From contig CAAFQT010000067.1 of NCBI GenBank assembly GCA_900765185.1, positions 1 to 5,138 of the forward strand: DNA of 5,138 nt. The letters are read 5' to 3'. Under the pieces are notes generated by a model that was not told the origin of the DNA, searched no databases, and saw only the letters and a list, made by a program, of their open reading frames with translations. Both the position numbers and the translations under genes were made by a program. Shown in pieces: positions 1 to 5,138 of this stretch (position 1 is its first letter; the number at the start of each line of letters is the position of its first letter). This DNA comes from an uncultured Collinsella sp. (GTDB taxonomy: Bacteria > Actinomycetota > Coriobacteriia > Coriobacteriales > Coriobacteriaceae).

Positions 1-143
1 GTCCTGCGCAAGACGAAGGCCACATTAAGTGGCCTTCTTTGCGTGCGGAACTCGCGATCAATCAAATATATTGCGGGCGGGCACGCGGCCCTCTCGGGTT
101 TGGGGCGCGACGCACCGGACTGGGTTATCTGAATAAATATGGC
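1..143. other. Left-edge non-coding stretch, no gene recognised
   Basis: Apart from the terminator hairpin at 15-40, nothing here can be assigned. The first 14 bases are probably the tail of an upstream plus-strand transcript, but too little is present to say whether it was protein-coding or RNA. A plus-strand reading frame stays open from position 3 to 386, but it crosses two terminator hairpins, runs antisense into murB, has no convincing ribosome site and resembles no family I know. No tRNA cloverleaf was found. A TATATT hexamer at 67-72 lacks a matching -35 element. A 6-bp complement (GCGTGC 41-46 with GCACGC 81-86) is too short to interpret. Confidence 0.5.
15..40 (+). terminator. Rho-independent terminator of an upstream off-window gene
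   Basis: A perfect 9-bp stem (GAAGGCCAC 15-23 with GTGGCCTTC 29-37) closes a 5-nt ATTAA loop and is followed directly by TTT. The T-run is short, but with the strong stem this is a typical intrinsic terminator reading rightward. On the opposite strand no T-run follows the stem. It most likely ends a plus-strand transcript that lies mostly left of the window. Confidence 0.75.
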
Positions 144-171
144 GAAGGACCCTTTCGGGGCCTTCTTTTTT
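144..171 (+). terminator. Rho-independent terminator, possibly shared with murB
   Basis: The stem is GAAGG (144-148) with CCTTC (161-165), one A/G mismatch, then CCC (150-152) with GGG (157-159). It ends in a run of six T at 166-171, so the stronger direction is rightward. Read on the minus strand, the same hairpin has a GAAA tetraloop, lies immediately after the murB stop codon at 170-172, and is followed by the AT-rich ATATTTATT. It may therefore also end murB transcription, less efficiently. The lower stem is the same five base pairs as in the terminator at 15-40. Confidence 0.75.
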
Positions 172-1132
172 ATAAAAATTCGCCTACTCGGTGGACTTCG
201 GGTTCTAGGTCTACGTCGAATTGGTCTTTGACGGTTGTTTGGATGTGGCGGATGAGTTCGTCGACATCGGCGGCGGTGGCGTGGTCGGCGTTGACGATGA
301 AGCCGCAGTGCTTTTCGCTCACCTGTGCGCCGCCGATGGCGTGTCCTCGCAGGCCGGCGTCCATGATGAGCTTGCCGGCAAAGTAGCCCTCGGGGCGCTT
401 GAAGGTGGAGCCGGCGCTCGGCATGTCGAGCGGCTGCTTGTCCTCGCGGCGCTGGCGGTAGTCATCCATGTCGGCCTTGATCATCGCGGCGTTGCCCGGG
501 GCGAGATTGAAAGTGGCCGAAAGCACGATGAAGCCGTCGTCGGCGATGCGGCTCTTGCGATAACCCAGGTTGAGCTCGTCGACATCGAACTCGATAATGC
601 TGCCGCTACCGCGGGTGCCGTCGTCGAGCATGCGGGCGGGCTTGTAGACGCGCACGGACTCCAGCACATCGGCCATGCAGGCGCCGTATGCTCCGGCGTT
701 CATGTAGCAGGCGCCGCCGACCGATCCGGGAATGCCCGAGATGGGCTCCATGCCGGTGAGACCGGCCTCGGCTGCCGCCGCGGCGACATCGGAAAGCAGC
801 GCACCGGCGGCCGCCGTGACATGCGTGCCATTGACCGTAATGTCGGAGAGGCCCTCGCCCAGCGCTACGACGATGCCGCGGATGCCCTTGTCGCCGACGA
901 GCAAGTCGGAGCCGTTGCCCACGATGGTGAGTGGCAGATCGCAGCGATAGCAGGTATCGAGCGTGGCGACGAGGCCCTGCTCGGTATCGGGCGTGACAAA
1001 GACGTCGGCCGGGCCGCCGATCTTAAACGTGGTGTGCTCGCGCATGGGCTCGCTCATCAGCACGTTGTCCTCGCCGGCAACGCCAGCGAGCGCGCACAGC
1101 AGGTCCTCGTTAAAAAAGTCGTTCTCGTGCAT
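170..1132 (-). CDS. murB: UDP-N-acetylenolpyruvoylglucosamine reductase (MurB)
   Basis: Cytoplasmic FAD enzyme that uses NADPH to reduce UDP-GlcNAc-enolpyruvate to UDP-MurNAc, the second committed step of peptidoglycan precursor synthesis. The 320-residue protein shows the FAD-binding elements in order: HTTFKIGGPAD (33-43), GNGSDLLV (72-79) and GIPGSVGGACYMNAGAYG (133-150). It then has YRKS (191-194), whose Arg matches the substrate-binding Arg of the family. SAGSTFKRP (239-247) follows, with Ser242 as the likely proton-donating serine. AGKLI...GGAQVSEKHCGFIVN (252-281) and the final PEV (311-313) supply the conserved Glu312. Length and motifs fit the shorter type II MurB. The start at 1132 is chosen because an AAGGCGG ribosome site lies 8 nt upstream; a GTG at 1231 would add 33 residues unlike any MurB and would run through promoter-like DNA. 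GNGSD has Asp where many MurBs have Asn. The gene stands alone, divergent from the regulator. Confidence 0.95.
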   Translation of the reverse strand: MHENDFFNEDLLCALAGVAGEDNVLMSEPMREHTTFKIGGPADVFVTPDTEQGLVATLDTCYRCDLPLTIVGNGSDLLVGDKGIRGIVVALGEGLSDITVNGTHVTAAAGALLSDVAAAAAEAGLTGMEPISGIPGSVGGACYMNAGAYGACMADVLESVRVYKPARMLDDGTRGSGSIIEFDVDELNLGYRKSRIADDGFIVLSATFNLAPGNAAMIKADMDDYRQRREDKQPLDMPSAGSTFKRPEGYFAGKLIMDAGLRGHAIGGAQVSEKHCGFIVNADHATAADVDELIRHIQTTVKDQFDVDLEPEVHRVGEFL

Positions 1133-1140
1133 ACGAATAT

Positions 1141-1147
1141 CCGCCTT
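1141..1147 (-). promoter_or_regulatory. murB ribosome binding site, decides the start
   Basis: On the minus strand this reads AAGGCGG, one base from the ideal AAGGAGG, and sits 8 nt before the ATG at 1132-1130. The longer reading frame starting with GTG at 1231 lacks comparable conservation, so this site supports the 320-residue form. Confidence 0.8.
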
Positions 1148-1164
1148 TTGGTGGTCGTTGTCAT

Positions 1165-1174
1165 CAATCGATTG
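1165..1174. repeat. 10-bp perfect palindrome CAATCGATTG in the murB leader region
   Basis: CAATCGATTG is a perfect inverted repeat with a central CG, overlapped by a second palindrome ATTGCAAT (1171-1178). It lies just downstream of the candidate murB -10 box, where a bound protein would block transcription. It could be a regulator site or chance; no function can be assigned from the sequence alone. Confidence 0.35.
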
Positions 1175-1175
1175 C

Positions 1176-1181
1176 AATATA
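1176..1181 (-). promoter_or_regulatory. Candidate murB promoter -10 box
   Basis: The minus strand reads TATATT here, about 44 nt before the murB start, giving a leader of roughly 35-40 nt. No convincing -35 hexamer lies 16-18 bp upstream. A weaker alternative is TTTACC (1243-1238) with TTTTAT (1220-1215), 17 bp apart, each matching four of six consensus bases. Only one of them, or neither, may be real. Confidence 0.35.
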
Positions 1182-1236
1182 CCCCACCCGGACGGATTTG
1201 GTGCGCTGGCGGCGATAAAACAGCCGTCCACCGGAT

Positions 1237-1253
1237 TGGTAAAGTGTTTATCA
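1237..1253. promoter_or_regulatory. Operator-like imperfect palindrome upstream of the regulator gene
   Basis: TGGTAAAGTGTTTATCA pairs at 6 of 8 symmetric positions around T1245. Its TTTATCA half is the complement of the TGATAAA arm of the two strong operators before xfp. The spacing is shorter and odd (single-base centre, no CG), so it is a degenerate version at best. A further half-site, GATAAAAC, lies at 1214-1221. The position, about 22 bp upstream of the regulator's -10 box, would suit autoregulation. This is inference from similarity. Confidence 0.35.
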
Positions 1254-1274
1254 CCGAGGTAGAGGGGTAGTCGC

Positions 1275-1280
1275 TATACT
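1275..1280 (+). promoter_or_regulatory. -10 box of the LacI-family regulator gene
   Basis: TATACT matches five of six consensus bases, placing a start of transcription near 1286-1288 and a leader of about 30 nt. No good -35 hexamer is visible at the usual distance, so the promoter may be weak. The same TATACT hexamer serves as the -10 box of xfp at 2485-2490. Confidence 0.55.
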
Positions 1281-1303
1281 TTCAAGAGATTGCGCGTAAA
1301 CCC

Positions 1304-1311
1304 GGAAGGAG
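1304..1311 (+). promoter_or_regulatory. Ribosome binding site of the regulator gene
   Basis: GGAAGGAG lies 4 nt before the ATG at 1316, a slightly short but workable spacing. It supports this start, which also puts the helix-turn-helix at the expected N-terminal position. Confidence 0.75.
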
Positions 1312-1315
1312 CGAG

Positions 1316-2344
1316 ATGGCCAACAAAGTCACCCTCAAGCAGATCGCCCAGGAGGTGGGGCTTTCCCCCTCGTCGGTCTCGCTTGTTCTCAATAATCGGC
1401 CCTGTCGCATCTCGGAAGAAAACCGCAAGCTCATCAAGGAGGTCGCGGCGCGCAACCACTATGTTCCCAACCAGATTGCGCGCAGCCTGGTCATGCGCGA
1501 GTCGCGCACGCTGGGCCTTATCGTCCCTAACATCGAGAGCCGCTTTTTTGCCTCGCTCGCCGGTAGCCTGGAAAAGCGCTGCCGCGAGGACGGCTATGCG
1601 CTCTTCATTACCAGCTCGGGCGGCAGCGCCGATGACGATCTGGAGCTGCTGCGCCAGCTGGTGACGCGCGGCGTTGATGGCGTCTTTCTGGTGGTGGGTG
1701 ACGAGTTCTCCGACGACCGCGCCCTGCGCGAAGAAGTCAGCCACCTGCCCATCCCGGCGGTAATGGTCGACCGTGCCATTGAGGGGCTCGAGTGCGACAA
1801 GGTGATGTTCGACCACGAGATGGGCGGCTATATGGCCACCCGCTATCTGATCGAGCAAGGTCACCGTCGCATAGCCTGCTTGGTTAATGCCCGCCGTTCC
1901 AATACGGGTCGCAAGCGACTTGCCGGCTATGAGCGCGCGCTGCGTGAGGTTGGCCTGCCGATCGACGCACGTTTGGAGTTTGAGAGCGAGTACTACATTC
2001 CGAGCGCATACGAGGCCTCGGAGGCGGTGCTCGCAACTGACGCCACTGCCGTGTTCGCAAGCTCGGATAACATTGCCCTCGGTTTGCTCAAGCGCTTGCA
2101 CGAGATGGGGAAGAGCATCCCGGGCGATATCTCGGTGGTGAGCTATGACAACTCGGCGGCCGACGTTCTCTTTGAGCCGGCGCTGACCGCGATTGAGCAG
2201 GACCCTGGTGTCCTTGCGGAGCATGCTTTTGGCTGCATGTCCAAGCGTCTTGCCGGTAGGGGCGGCAGGCGTGCCGAAGAGGTCGTTCTGGAGCCGGAGC
2301 TTATCGTTAAGGGCAGCGTGCTCGAGCTTACTAAACACAACTAA
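1316..2344 (+). CDS. LacI/GalR-family transcriptional regulator, probable repressor of xfp
   Basis: A 342-residue protein of normal length for the family. Residues 5-27 (VTLKQIAQEVGLSPSSVSLVLNN) are the LacI-type helix-turn-helix. Residues 50-58 (VPNQIARSL) form the hinge helix, whose Leu58 corresponds to the leucine that LacI and PurR wedge into the central CpG of the operator. From about residue 64 (RTLGLIVPNIESRFF) to the end is the two-lobed sugar-binding-protein fold that senses the effector and dimerises, including FASSDNIALGLL (227-238) and DISVVSYDNSAADVLFEP (251-268). The ligand cannot be read from sequence; a sugar or sugar phosphate is usual. The gene lies directly upstream of xfp on the same strand, and the gap between them carries two CG-centred palindromes of LacI type, so xfp is its likely target. 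No C-terminal tetramerisation helix like that of E. coli LacI is evident, so it probably acts as a dimer. Confidence 0.93.
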   Translation: MANKVTLKQIAQEVGLSPSSVSLVLNNRPCRISEENRKLIKEVAARNHYVPNQIARSLVMRESRTLGLIVPNIESRFFASLAGSLEKRCREDGYALFITSSGGSADDDLELLRQLVTRGVDGVFLVVGDEFSDDRALREEVSHLPIPAVMVDRAIEGLECDKVMFDHEMGGYMATRYLIEQGHRRIACLVNARRSNTGRKRLAGYERALREVGLPIDARLEFESEYYIPSAYEASEAVLATDATAVFASSDNIALGLLKRLHEMGKSIPGDISVVSYDNSAADVLFEPALTAIEQDPGVLAEHAFGCMSKRLAGRGGRRAEEVVLEPELIVKGSVLELTKHN

Positions 2345-2357
2345 ACACGTTTATCAA
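2331..2357. repeat. Direct repeat CTAAACAC plus operator half-site at the regulator stop codon
   Basis: CTAAACAC occurs at 2331-2338 and again at 2341-2348, 10 bp apart, spanning the TAA stop (2342-2344). It runs into CGTTTATCAA (2348-2357), which is the right arm of the strong operators with one base fewer; the left arm is poorly matched. This may be a weak auxiliary site about 104 bp upstream of the first strong operator, or chance. Confidence 0.35.
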
Positions 2358-2379
2358 TTTGCAGAGACCGAATGTGGAG

Positions 2380-2406
2380 CACCTGTGACGGGCAATGCCG
2401 CAGGTG
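2380..2406 (+). other. Hairpin downstream of the regulator gene, weak terminator candidate
   Basis: CACCTG (2380-2385) pairs perfectly with CAGGTG (2401-2406), and GGC (2391-2393) with GCC (2397-2399) can form inside it. The nearest T-run (TTTT at 2416-2419) begins 10 nt after the stem, too far for a standard intrinsic terminator. Some transcripts of the regulator may therefore read on into xfp. Confidence 0.4.
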
Positions 2407-2443
2407 AATGTCGCGTTTTGCTAATCGAGGGGATTGATAAGGA

Positions 2444-2461
2444 TGATAAAACGTTTTTTCA
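2444..2461. promoter_or_regulatory. Operator 1 upstream of xfp (LacI-type palindrome)
   Basis: TGATAAAACGTTTTTTCA is an 18-bp inverted repeat with one mismatched pair (T2447/T2458), built on the perfect core AAAACGTTTT (2448-2457) with a central CG. It lies just upstream of the xfp -35 element. The TG-to-CG distance is two bases longer than in a classical catabolite-responsive element, so it looks like the site of a dedicated regulator rather than a CcpA-type site. Confidence 0.8.
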
Positions 2462-2463
2462 CC

Positions 2464-2483
2464 TTGATAAAACGTTTTAGCAA
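2464..2483. promoter_or_regulatory. Operator 2 within the xfp promoter (LacI-type palindrome)
   Basis: TTGATAAAACGTTTTAGCAA is a 20-bp inverted repeat with a single mismatched pair (A2467/G2480) and the same AAAACGTTTT core (2469-2478). Its left end is the TTGATA -35 element and its right end touches the -10 box, so a bound protein would exclude RNA polymerase. The centre is exactly 21 bp from the centre of operator 1, two helical turns, allowing side-by-side binding of two dimers on one DNA face. Confidence 0.85.
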
Positions 2484-2490
2484 ATATACT
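2464..2490 (+). promoter_or_regulatory. xfp promoter
   Basis: TTGATA (2464-2469) matches five of six -35 consensus bases, and TATACT (2485-2490) matches five of six -10 bases. The spacer is a short 15 bp. An alternative -10, TACTAG (2487-2492), gives 17 bp but is a poorer match. Transcription would begin near 2497-2500, giving a leader of about 50 nt. Operator 2 covers the -35 element and the spacer, implying repression. Confidence 0.65.
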
Positions 2491-2533
2491 AGTCCCAGCG
2501 AATGGTTGCGATATCGGAGTGCGACCGCACAGC

Positions 2534-2540
2534 GAAGGGA
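2534..2540 (+). promoter_or_regulatory. xfp ribosome binding site
   Basis: GAAGGGA lies 8 nt before the ATG at 2549, good spacing for strong translation. A small hairpin (GTGC 2519-2522 with GCAC 2527-2530) ends 3 nt upstream and leaves the site itself free. Confidence 0.75.
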
Positions 2541-2548
2541 CATAAACA

Positions 2549-5077
2549 ATGGCTAAAACACTGGGAACGCCGTGGCAAAAATTGGGACACGAGGTGCCGG
2601 CATCCGCGCTCGAGGGTGTCGATCTGTACTGGCGCGCCTCCAACTATCTGTCCGTCGGCCAGATCTATCTTCGCTCCAACCCGTTGATGCGCCCCGATTT
2701 TGTGGACGAGAAGACCGGCGAGACGCGTGACTTTGGCCGTCCGGACGTTAAGCACCGTCTGGTTGGTCACTGGGGCACCACGCCGGGCATTAACTTCCTC
2801 TTTGGTCACGTTAACCGCCTGATCGCCGACCACAACCAGAATGCCATCTTTTTGATGGGTCCCGGACATGGTGGCCCTGCCGGCACCGCGCAGTCGCTGC
2901 TCGACGGCACCTACCGCGAGATTCGCCCCGACATCACCAATGACGAGGCAGGCCTGCAGAGGTTCTTCCGTCAGTTCTCTTATCCCGGCGGCATCCCGAG
3001 CCACTTTGCGCCCGAGACGCCCGGTTCCATCCACGAGGGCGGCGAGCTCGGCTACACGCTCAGCCACGCTTACGGTGCCGTCATGGACAACCCGAGCCTG
3101 TTGGCCGTGGCCGTGGTGGGCGACGGCGAGTCCGAGACCGGCCCGCTCGCGACCTCTTGGCAATCCAACAAGCTCGTGAACCCGGCAACCGACGGCATCG
3201 TCCTGCCGATCCTGCACCTCAACGGCTACAAGATCGCCAACCCCACCATCCTTGCCCGCGTGTCCGATGAGGAGCTCACCAAGTTCTTTGAGGGCATGGG
3301 CTATAAGCCGCACTTCTTTGTCGCCGGCTTTGACGACGAGAGCCACGCAAGCATTCATGCGCGTTTCGCTGCCCTGTTTGAGCAGGTCTTCGATGAGATC
3401 TGTGACATCAAGGCAACCGCGCAGGCCCAGGCCGCCGCAGGCGAGACCGTGGTCCGCCCGGCCTACCCCATGATTGTGTTCCGCACGCCCAAGGGCTGGA
3501 CCTGCCCCAAGCAGATCGACGGCAAGAAGACCGAGGACTCCTGGCGCGCGCATCAGGTGCCGCTGGCGAGTGCCAAGGACACCCACGAGCACTTCCGCGT
3601 GCTGCGCGAGTGGCTGCGTTCCTACAAGCCCGAGGAGCTCTTTACGCCCGAGGGCCAGGTGCGCCCCGAGGTGACGGCCTTTATGCCGACCGGCGAGCTG
3701 CGCATCGGCGCCAACCCCAACGCGAACGGCGGTAAGGTGCGCCGCGAGCTCGAGCTGCCCGATATTCATGCCCACGAGGTCCCCGTCGCAACTAAGGGTC
3801 ATGGCTGGGGCTCTACCGAGGCCGCCCGCGTCTTTGGTGAGTACACTGCCGACGTTCTGGCCAAGAACATGGATGACTTCCGCATCTTCGGTCCCGACGA
3901 GACCGCGTCCAACCGCCTGCAGGCTGCCTACAAGGTGACCAAGAAGCAGTGGGACGCCGGCTTCTACGAGGACGAGGCCAACGACGAGCTGCTGGCAGGC
4001 TCCGGTAAGGTCGTCGAGCAGCTGTCCGAGCACCAATGCGAGGGCTTCCTCGAGGCCTACGTGCTCACTGGCCGTTCCGGCGTGTGGAGCTCCTACGAGA
4101 GCTTTGTCCATGTGGTCGACTCCATGGTCAACCAGCACTGCAAGTGGCTCGAGGCTACCAAGCGCGAGATTCCGTGGCGTGCCCCCATCAGCGGCCTTAA
4201 CATTTTGCTGTCGAGCCACGTCTGGCGTCAGGACCACAACGGCTTCTCGCATCAGGACCCCGGCTTTATCGACCTGCTGCTCAACAAGGCCAACGACACG
4301 CACATCGTAAACGCCTACTATCCGGCCGACGCCAACATGGCTCTCGCCGTGGCCGAGCGCATCTACCAGTCCACCGACTGCGTCAACGCCATCTTCTGCG
4401 GCAAGCAGCCCGCCCCGACCTTCCAGACGGTCGACGAGGCCAAGGCGGAGCTCGCCGAGGGCGTTGCGACCTGGGAGTGGGCATCGACCGCCGATTCGCT
4501 CGCCGAGGCCGATGTCGTGGTCGCCACCTGCGGCGACGTGCCGACGCTCGAGGCTCTGGCTGCAACCGATATGCTGCGCGAGCTGGGCATCAAGGTATGG
4601 TTCGTCAACGTGGTCGATCTGCTCAAGATCCAGAACGTCTGCGAGAACGACCAGGCTCTCAGTGACGAGCGCTGGGCTGAGCTGTTCGGCTGCGGCGATA
4701 AGCCTGTCCTCTTCGCGTTCCACGCTTATGCCGGCACGATTCGCCGTCTGATTTGGAACCGCCCCGGCCACGATGCCTTCCGCGTCCACGGCTACGAGGA
4801 GAAAGGTTCCACGACAACGCCGTTCGACATGCTGCGCCTGAACAGCATGGACCGCTGGGCACTGGCCGCCGACGTGCTGCGCATGGTCGACGCCGATAAG
4901 TTTGCCGAGCAGATTGATAAGTGGGAGGCATTCCGCACCGAGGCCTTCGAGTTCGCGTGCGATGAGGGCTACGATCACCCGGCCTTTACCGACTGGGTCT
5001 GGCCCGACGCAGCAGCTGCAACCGCTGCCGACGGCGCGCTCTCCGCAACCCAGATGACCGCGGGCGACAACGAGTAA
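2549..5077 (+). CDS. xfp: Xylulose-5-phosphate/fructose-6-phosphate phosphoketolase
   Basis: Thiamine-diphosphate enzyme that uses phosphate to split xylulose-5-P into acetyl-P and glyceraldehyde-3-P, and often also fructose-6-P into acetyl-P and erythrose-4-P (key step of the bifid shunt). It is cytoplasmic, with 842 residues against about 790-825 for most relatives. It shows all three phosphoketolase regions: GHWGTTPG (73-80), GPGHGGPAG (104-112), SHFAPE (151-156), the signature EGGELGY (163-169), the cofactor motif GDGESETGPLATSW (191-204), WRAHQVPL (332-339), FGPDETASN (447-455), EHQCEGFLEAY (494-504) and SHVWRQDHNGFSHQDPGF (556-573). By recalled alignment to the bifidobacterial enzyme, catalytic or cofactor residues His74, His107, His152, His335, Ser454, Glu494, Asn564, His568 and Lys619 are all present. 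About ten extra residues near 51-62 and an Ala-rich tail (821-833) explain the extra length. The promoter carries two operators, probably for the regulator upstream. Sequence alone cannot settle the preference for xylulose-5-P or fructose-6-P. Confidence 0.97.
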   Translation: MAKTLGTPWQKLGHEVPASALEGVDLYWRASNYLSVGQIYLRSNPLMRPDFVDEKTGETRDFGRPDVKHRLVGHWGTTPGINFLFGHVNRLIADHNQNAIFLMGPGHGGPAGTAQSLLDGTYREIRPDITNDEAGLQRFFRQFSYPGGIPSHFAPETPGSIHEGGELGYTLSHAYGAVMDNPSLLAVAVVGDGESETGPLATSWQSNKLVNPATDGIVLPILHLNGYKIANPTILARVSDEELTKFFEGMGYKPHFFVAGFDDESHASIHARFAALFEQVFDEICDIKATAQAQAAAGETVVRPAYPMIVFRTPKGWTCPKQIDGKKTEDSWRAHQVPLASAKDTHEHFRVLREWLRSYKPEELFTPEGQVRPEVTAFMPTGELRIGANPNANGGKVRRELELPDIHAHEVPVATKGHGWGSTEAARVFGEYTADVLAKNMDDFRIFGPDETASNRLQAAYKVTKKQWDAGFYEDEANDELLAGSGKVVEQLSEHQCEGFLEAYVLTGRSGVWSSYESFVHVVDSMVNQHCKWLEATKREIPWRAPISGLNILLSSHVWRQDHNGFSHQDPGFIDLLLNKANDTHIVNAYYPADANMALAVAERIYQSTDCVNAIFCGKQPAPTFQTVDEAKAELAEGVATWEWASTADSLAEADVVVATCGDVPTLEALAATDMLRELGIKVWFVNVVDLLKIQNVCENDQALSDERWAELFGCGDKPVLFAFHAYAGTIRRLIWNRPGHDAFRVHGYEEKGSTTTPFDMLRLNSMDRWALAADVLRMVDADKFAEQIDKWEAFRTEAFEFACDEGYDHPAFTDWVWPDAAAATAADGALSATQMTAGDNE

Positions 5078-5080
5078 GTA

Positions 5081-5138
5081 GGCATCCGGGACGGTCTCGC
5101 GCTGGGGCCTGCTCCGGGCGGGTGCCCTTCCTCGGGGA
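5081..5138 (+). other. GC-rich structured 3' region after xfp, possible terminator cut by window end
   Basis: GGCATCCG (5081-5088) pairs with CGGGTGCC (5119-5126) over 8 bp with one T-G wobble, and a smaller GGGG/CTCC stem (5104-5107 with 5112-5115) fits inside. No T-run follows. Alternatively TTCC, TCGG loop and GGA at the very end begin a second hairpin whose other arm lies outside the window. Either could end the xfp message, but neither is complete enough to call a terminator. Confidence 0.35.

Noticed and set aside
41..143. A tRNA between the two left-edge terminators
   Set aside because: No T-arm, anticodon arm or acceptor pairing could be found.
39..386. A 115-codon plus-strand open frame at the left edge
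   Set aside because: It crosses the terminator hairpin at 144-171 and then runs antisense through the 3' end of murB; no homologous features.
1133..1231. N-terminal extension of MurB from a GTG at 1231
   Set aside because: The extra 33 residues do not resemble MurB, the segment contains the candidate promoter and palindrome, and a good ribosome site precedes the ATG at 1132.
221..1270. A 349-codon open frame on the plus strand across murB
   Set aside because: Antisense shadow of murB; composition is low-complexity and no family motif is visible, while MurB motifs on the other strand are clear.
1274..2338. A 354-codon open frame on the minus strand across the regulator
   Set aside because: Antisense shadow of the LacI-family gene, without recognisable motifs or a ribosome site.
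2444..2483. Classical catabolite-responsive elements (CcpA-type cre)
   Set aside because: The palindromes share the central CG but are 18-20 bp long, with TG-to-CG spacing two bases longer than the cre consensus, and a dedicated LacI-type regulator is adjacent.
2502..2687. Possible upstream reading frame starting near the predicted xfp transcription start and overlapping the xfp start codon out of frame
   Set aside because: It has no ribosome site, no recognisable peptide, and extends well into xfp; a leader-peptide role is not supported.
2489..4978. An 829-codon open frame on the minus strand, antisense to xfp
   Set aside because: It is a by-product of GC-rich codon use in xfp. The translation is repetitive in Val, Gly, Leu and Ala, resembles no family, and has no supported start, while the plus strand is an unmistakable phosphoketolase.

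Overview
This is a GC-rich chromosomal segment with three complete genes. It reads as ordinary bacterial housekeeping and central-metabolism DNA, with no sign of mobile elements, CRISPR or tRNA/rRNA genes. The phosphoketolase closely resembles, from memory, the bifidobacterial Xfp enzyme, including its last residues. Together with the high GC, the good Shine-Dalgarno sites and the MurB type, this points to an anaerobic Actinomycetota. My best guess is a gut member of the Coriobacteriia such as Collinsella or Olsenella. That placement is inference, not something the sequence proves.

Layout: positions 1-169 hold no recognisable gene but contain two rightward intrinsic-terminator hairpins (15-40 and 144-171). 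The minus-strand murB gene (1132 down to 170) makes the UDP-MurNAc precursor of peptidoglycan. A 183-bp divergent intergenic region (1133-1315) separates it from a plus-strand LacI/GalR-family regulator (1316-2344). After a 204-bp gap (2345-2548) comes the plus-strand phosphoketolase gene xfp (2549-5077). The last 61 bases form a GC-rich structured 3' region cut by the window edge.

How it works together: the most informative element is the gap between the regulator and xfp. It carries two near-perfect AAAACGTTTT-centred palindromes (2444-2461 and 2464-2483). Their centres lie exactly 21 bp apart, about two helical turns, so both sites face the same side of the DNA. The second palindrome overlaps the -35 element and fills the spacer up to a TATACT -10 box. 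The neighbouring regulator has the LacI-family hinge helix, which in that family inserts a leucine at a central CpG step, exactly what these operators offer. The simplest reading is a dedicated local repressor that controls entry of carbon into the phosphoketolase (bifid-shunt) pathway. Weaker related half-sites lie upstream of the regulator's own promoter and at its stop codon, suggesting possible autoregulation or looping. MurB appears functionally unrelated and only shares the divergent promoter region.
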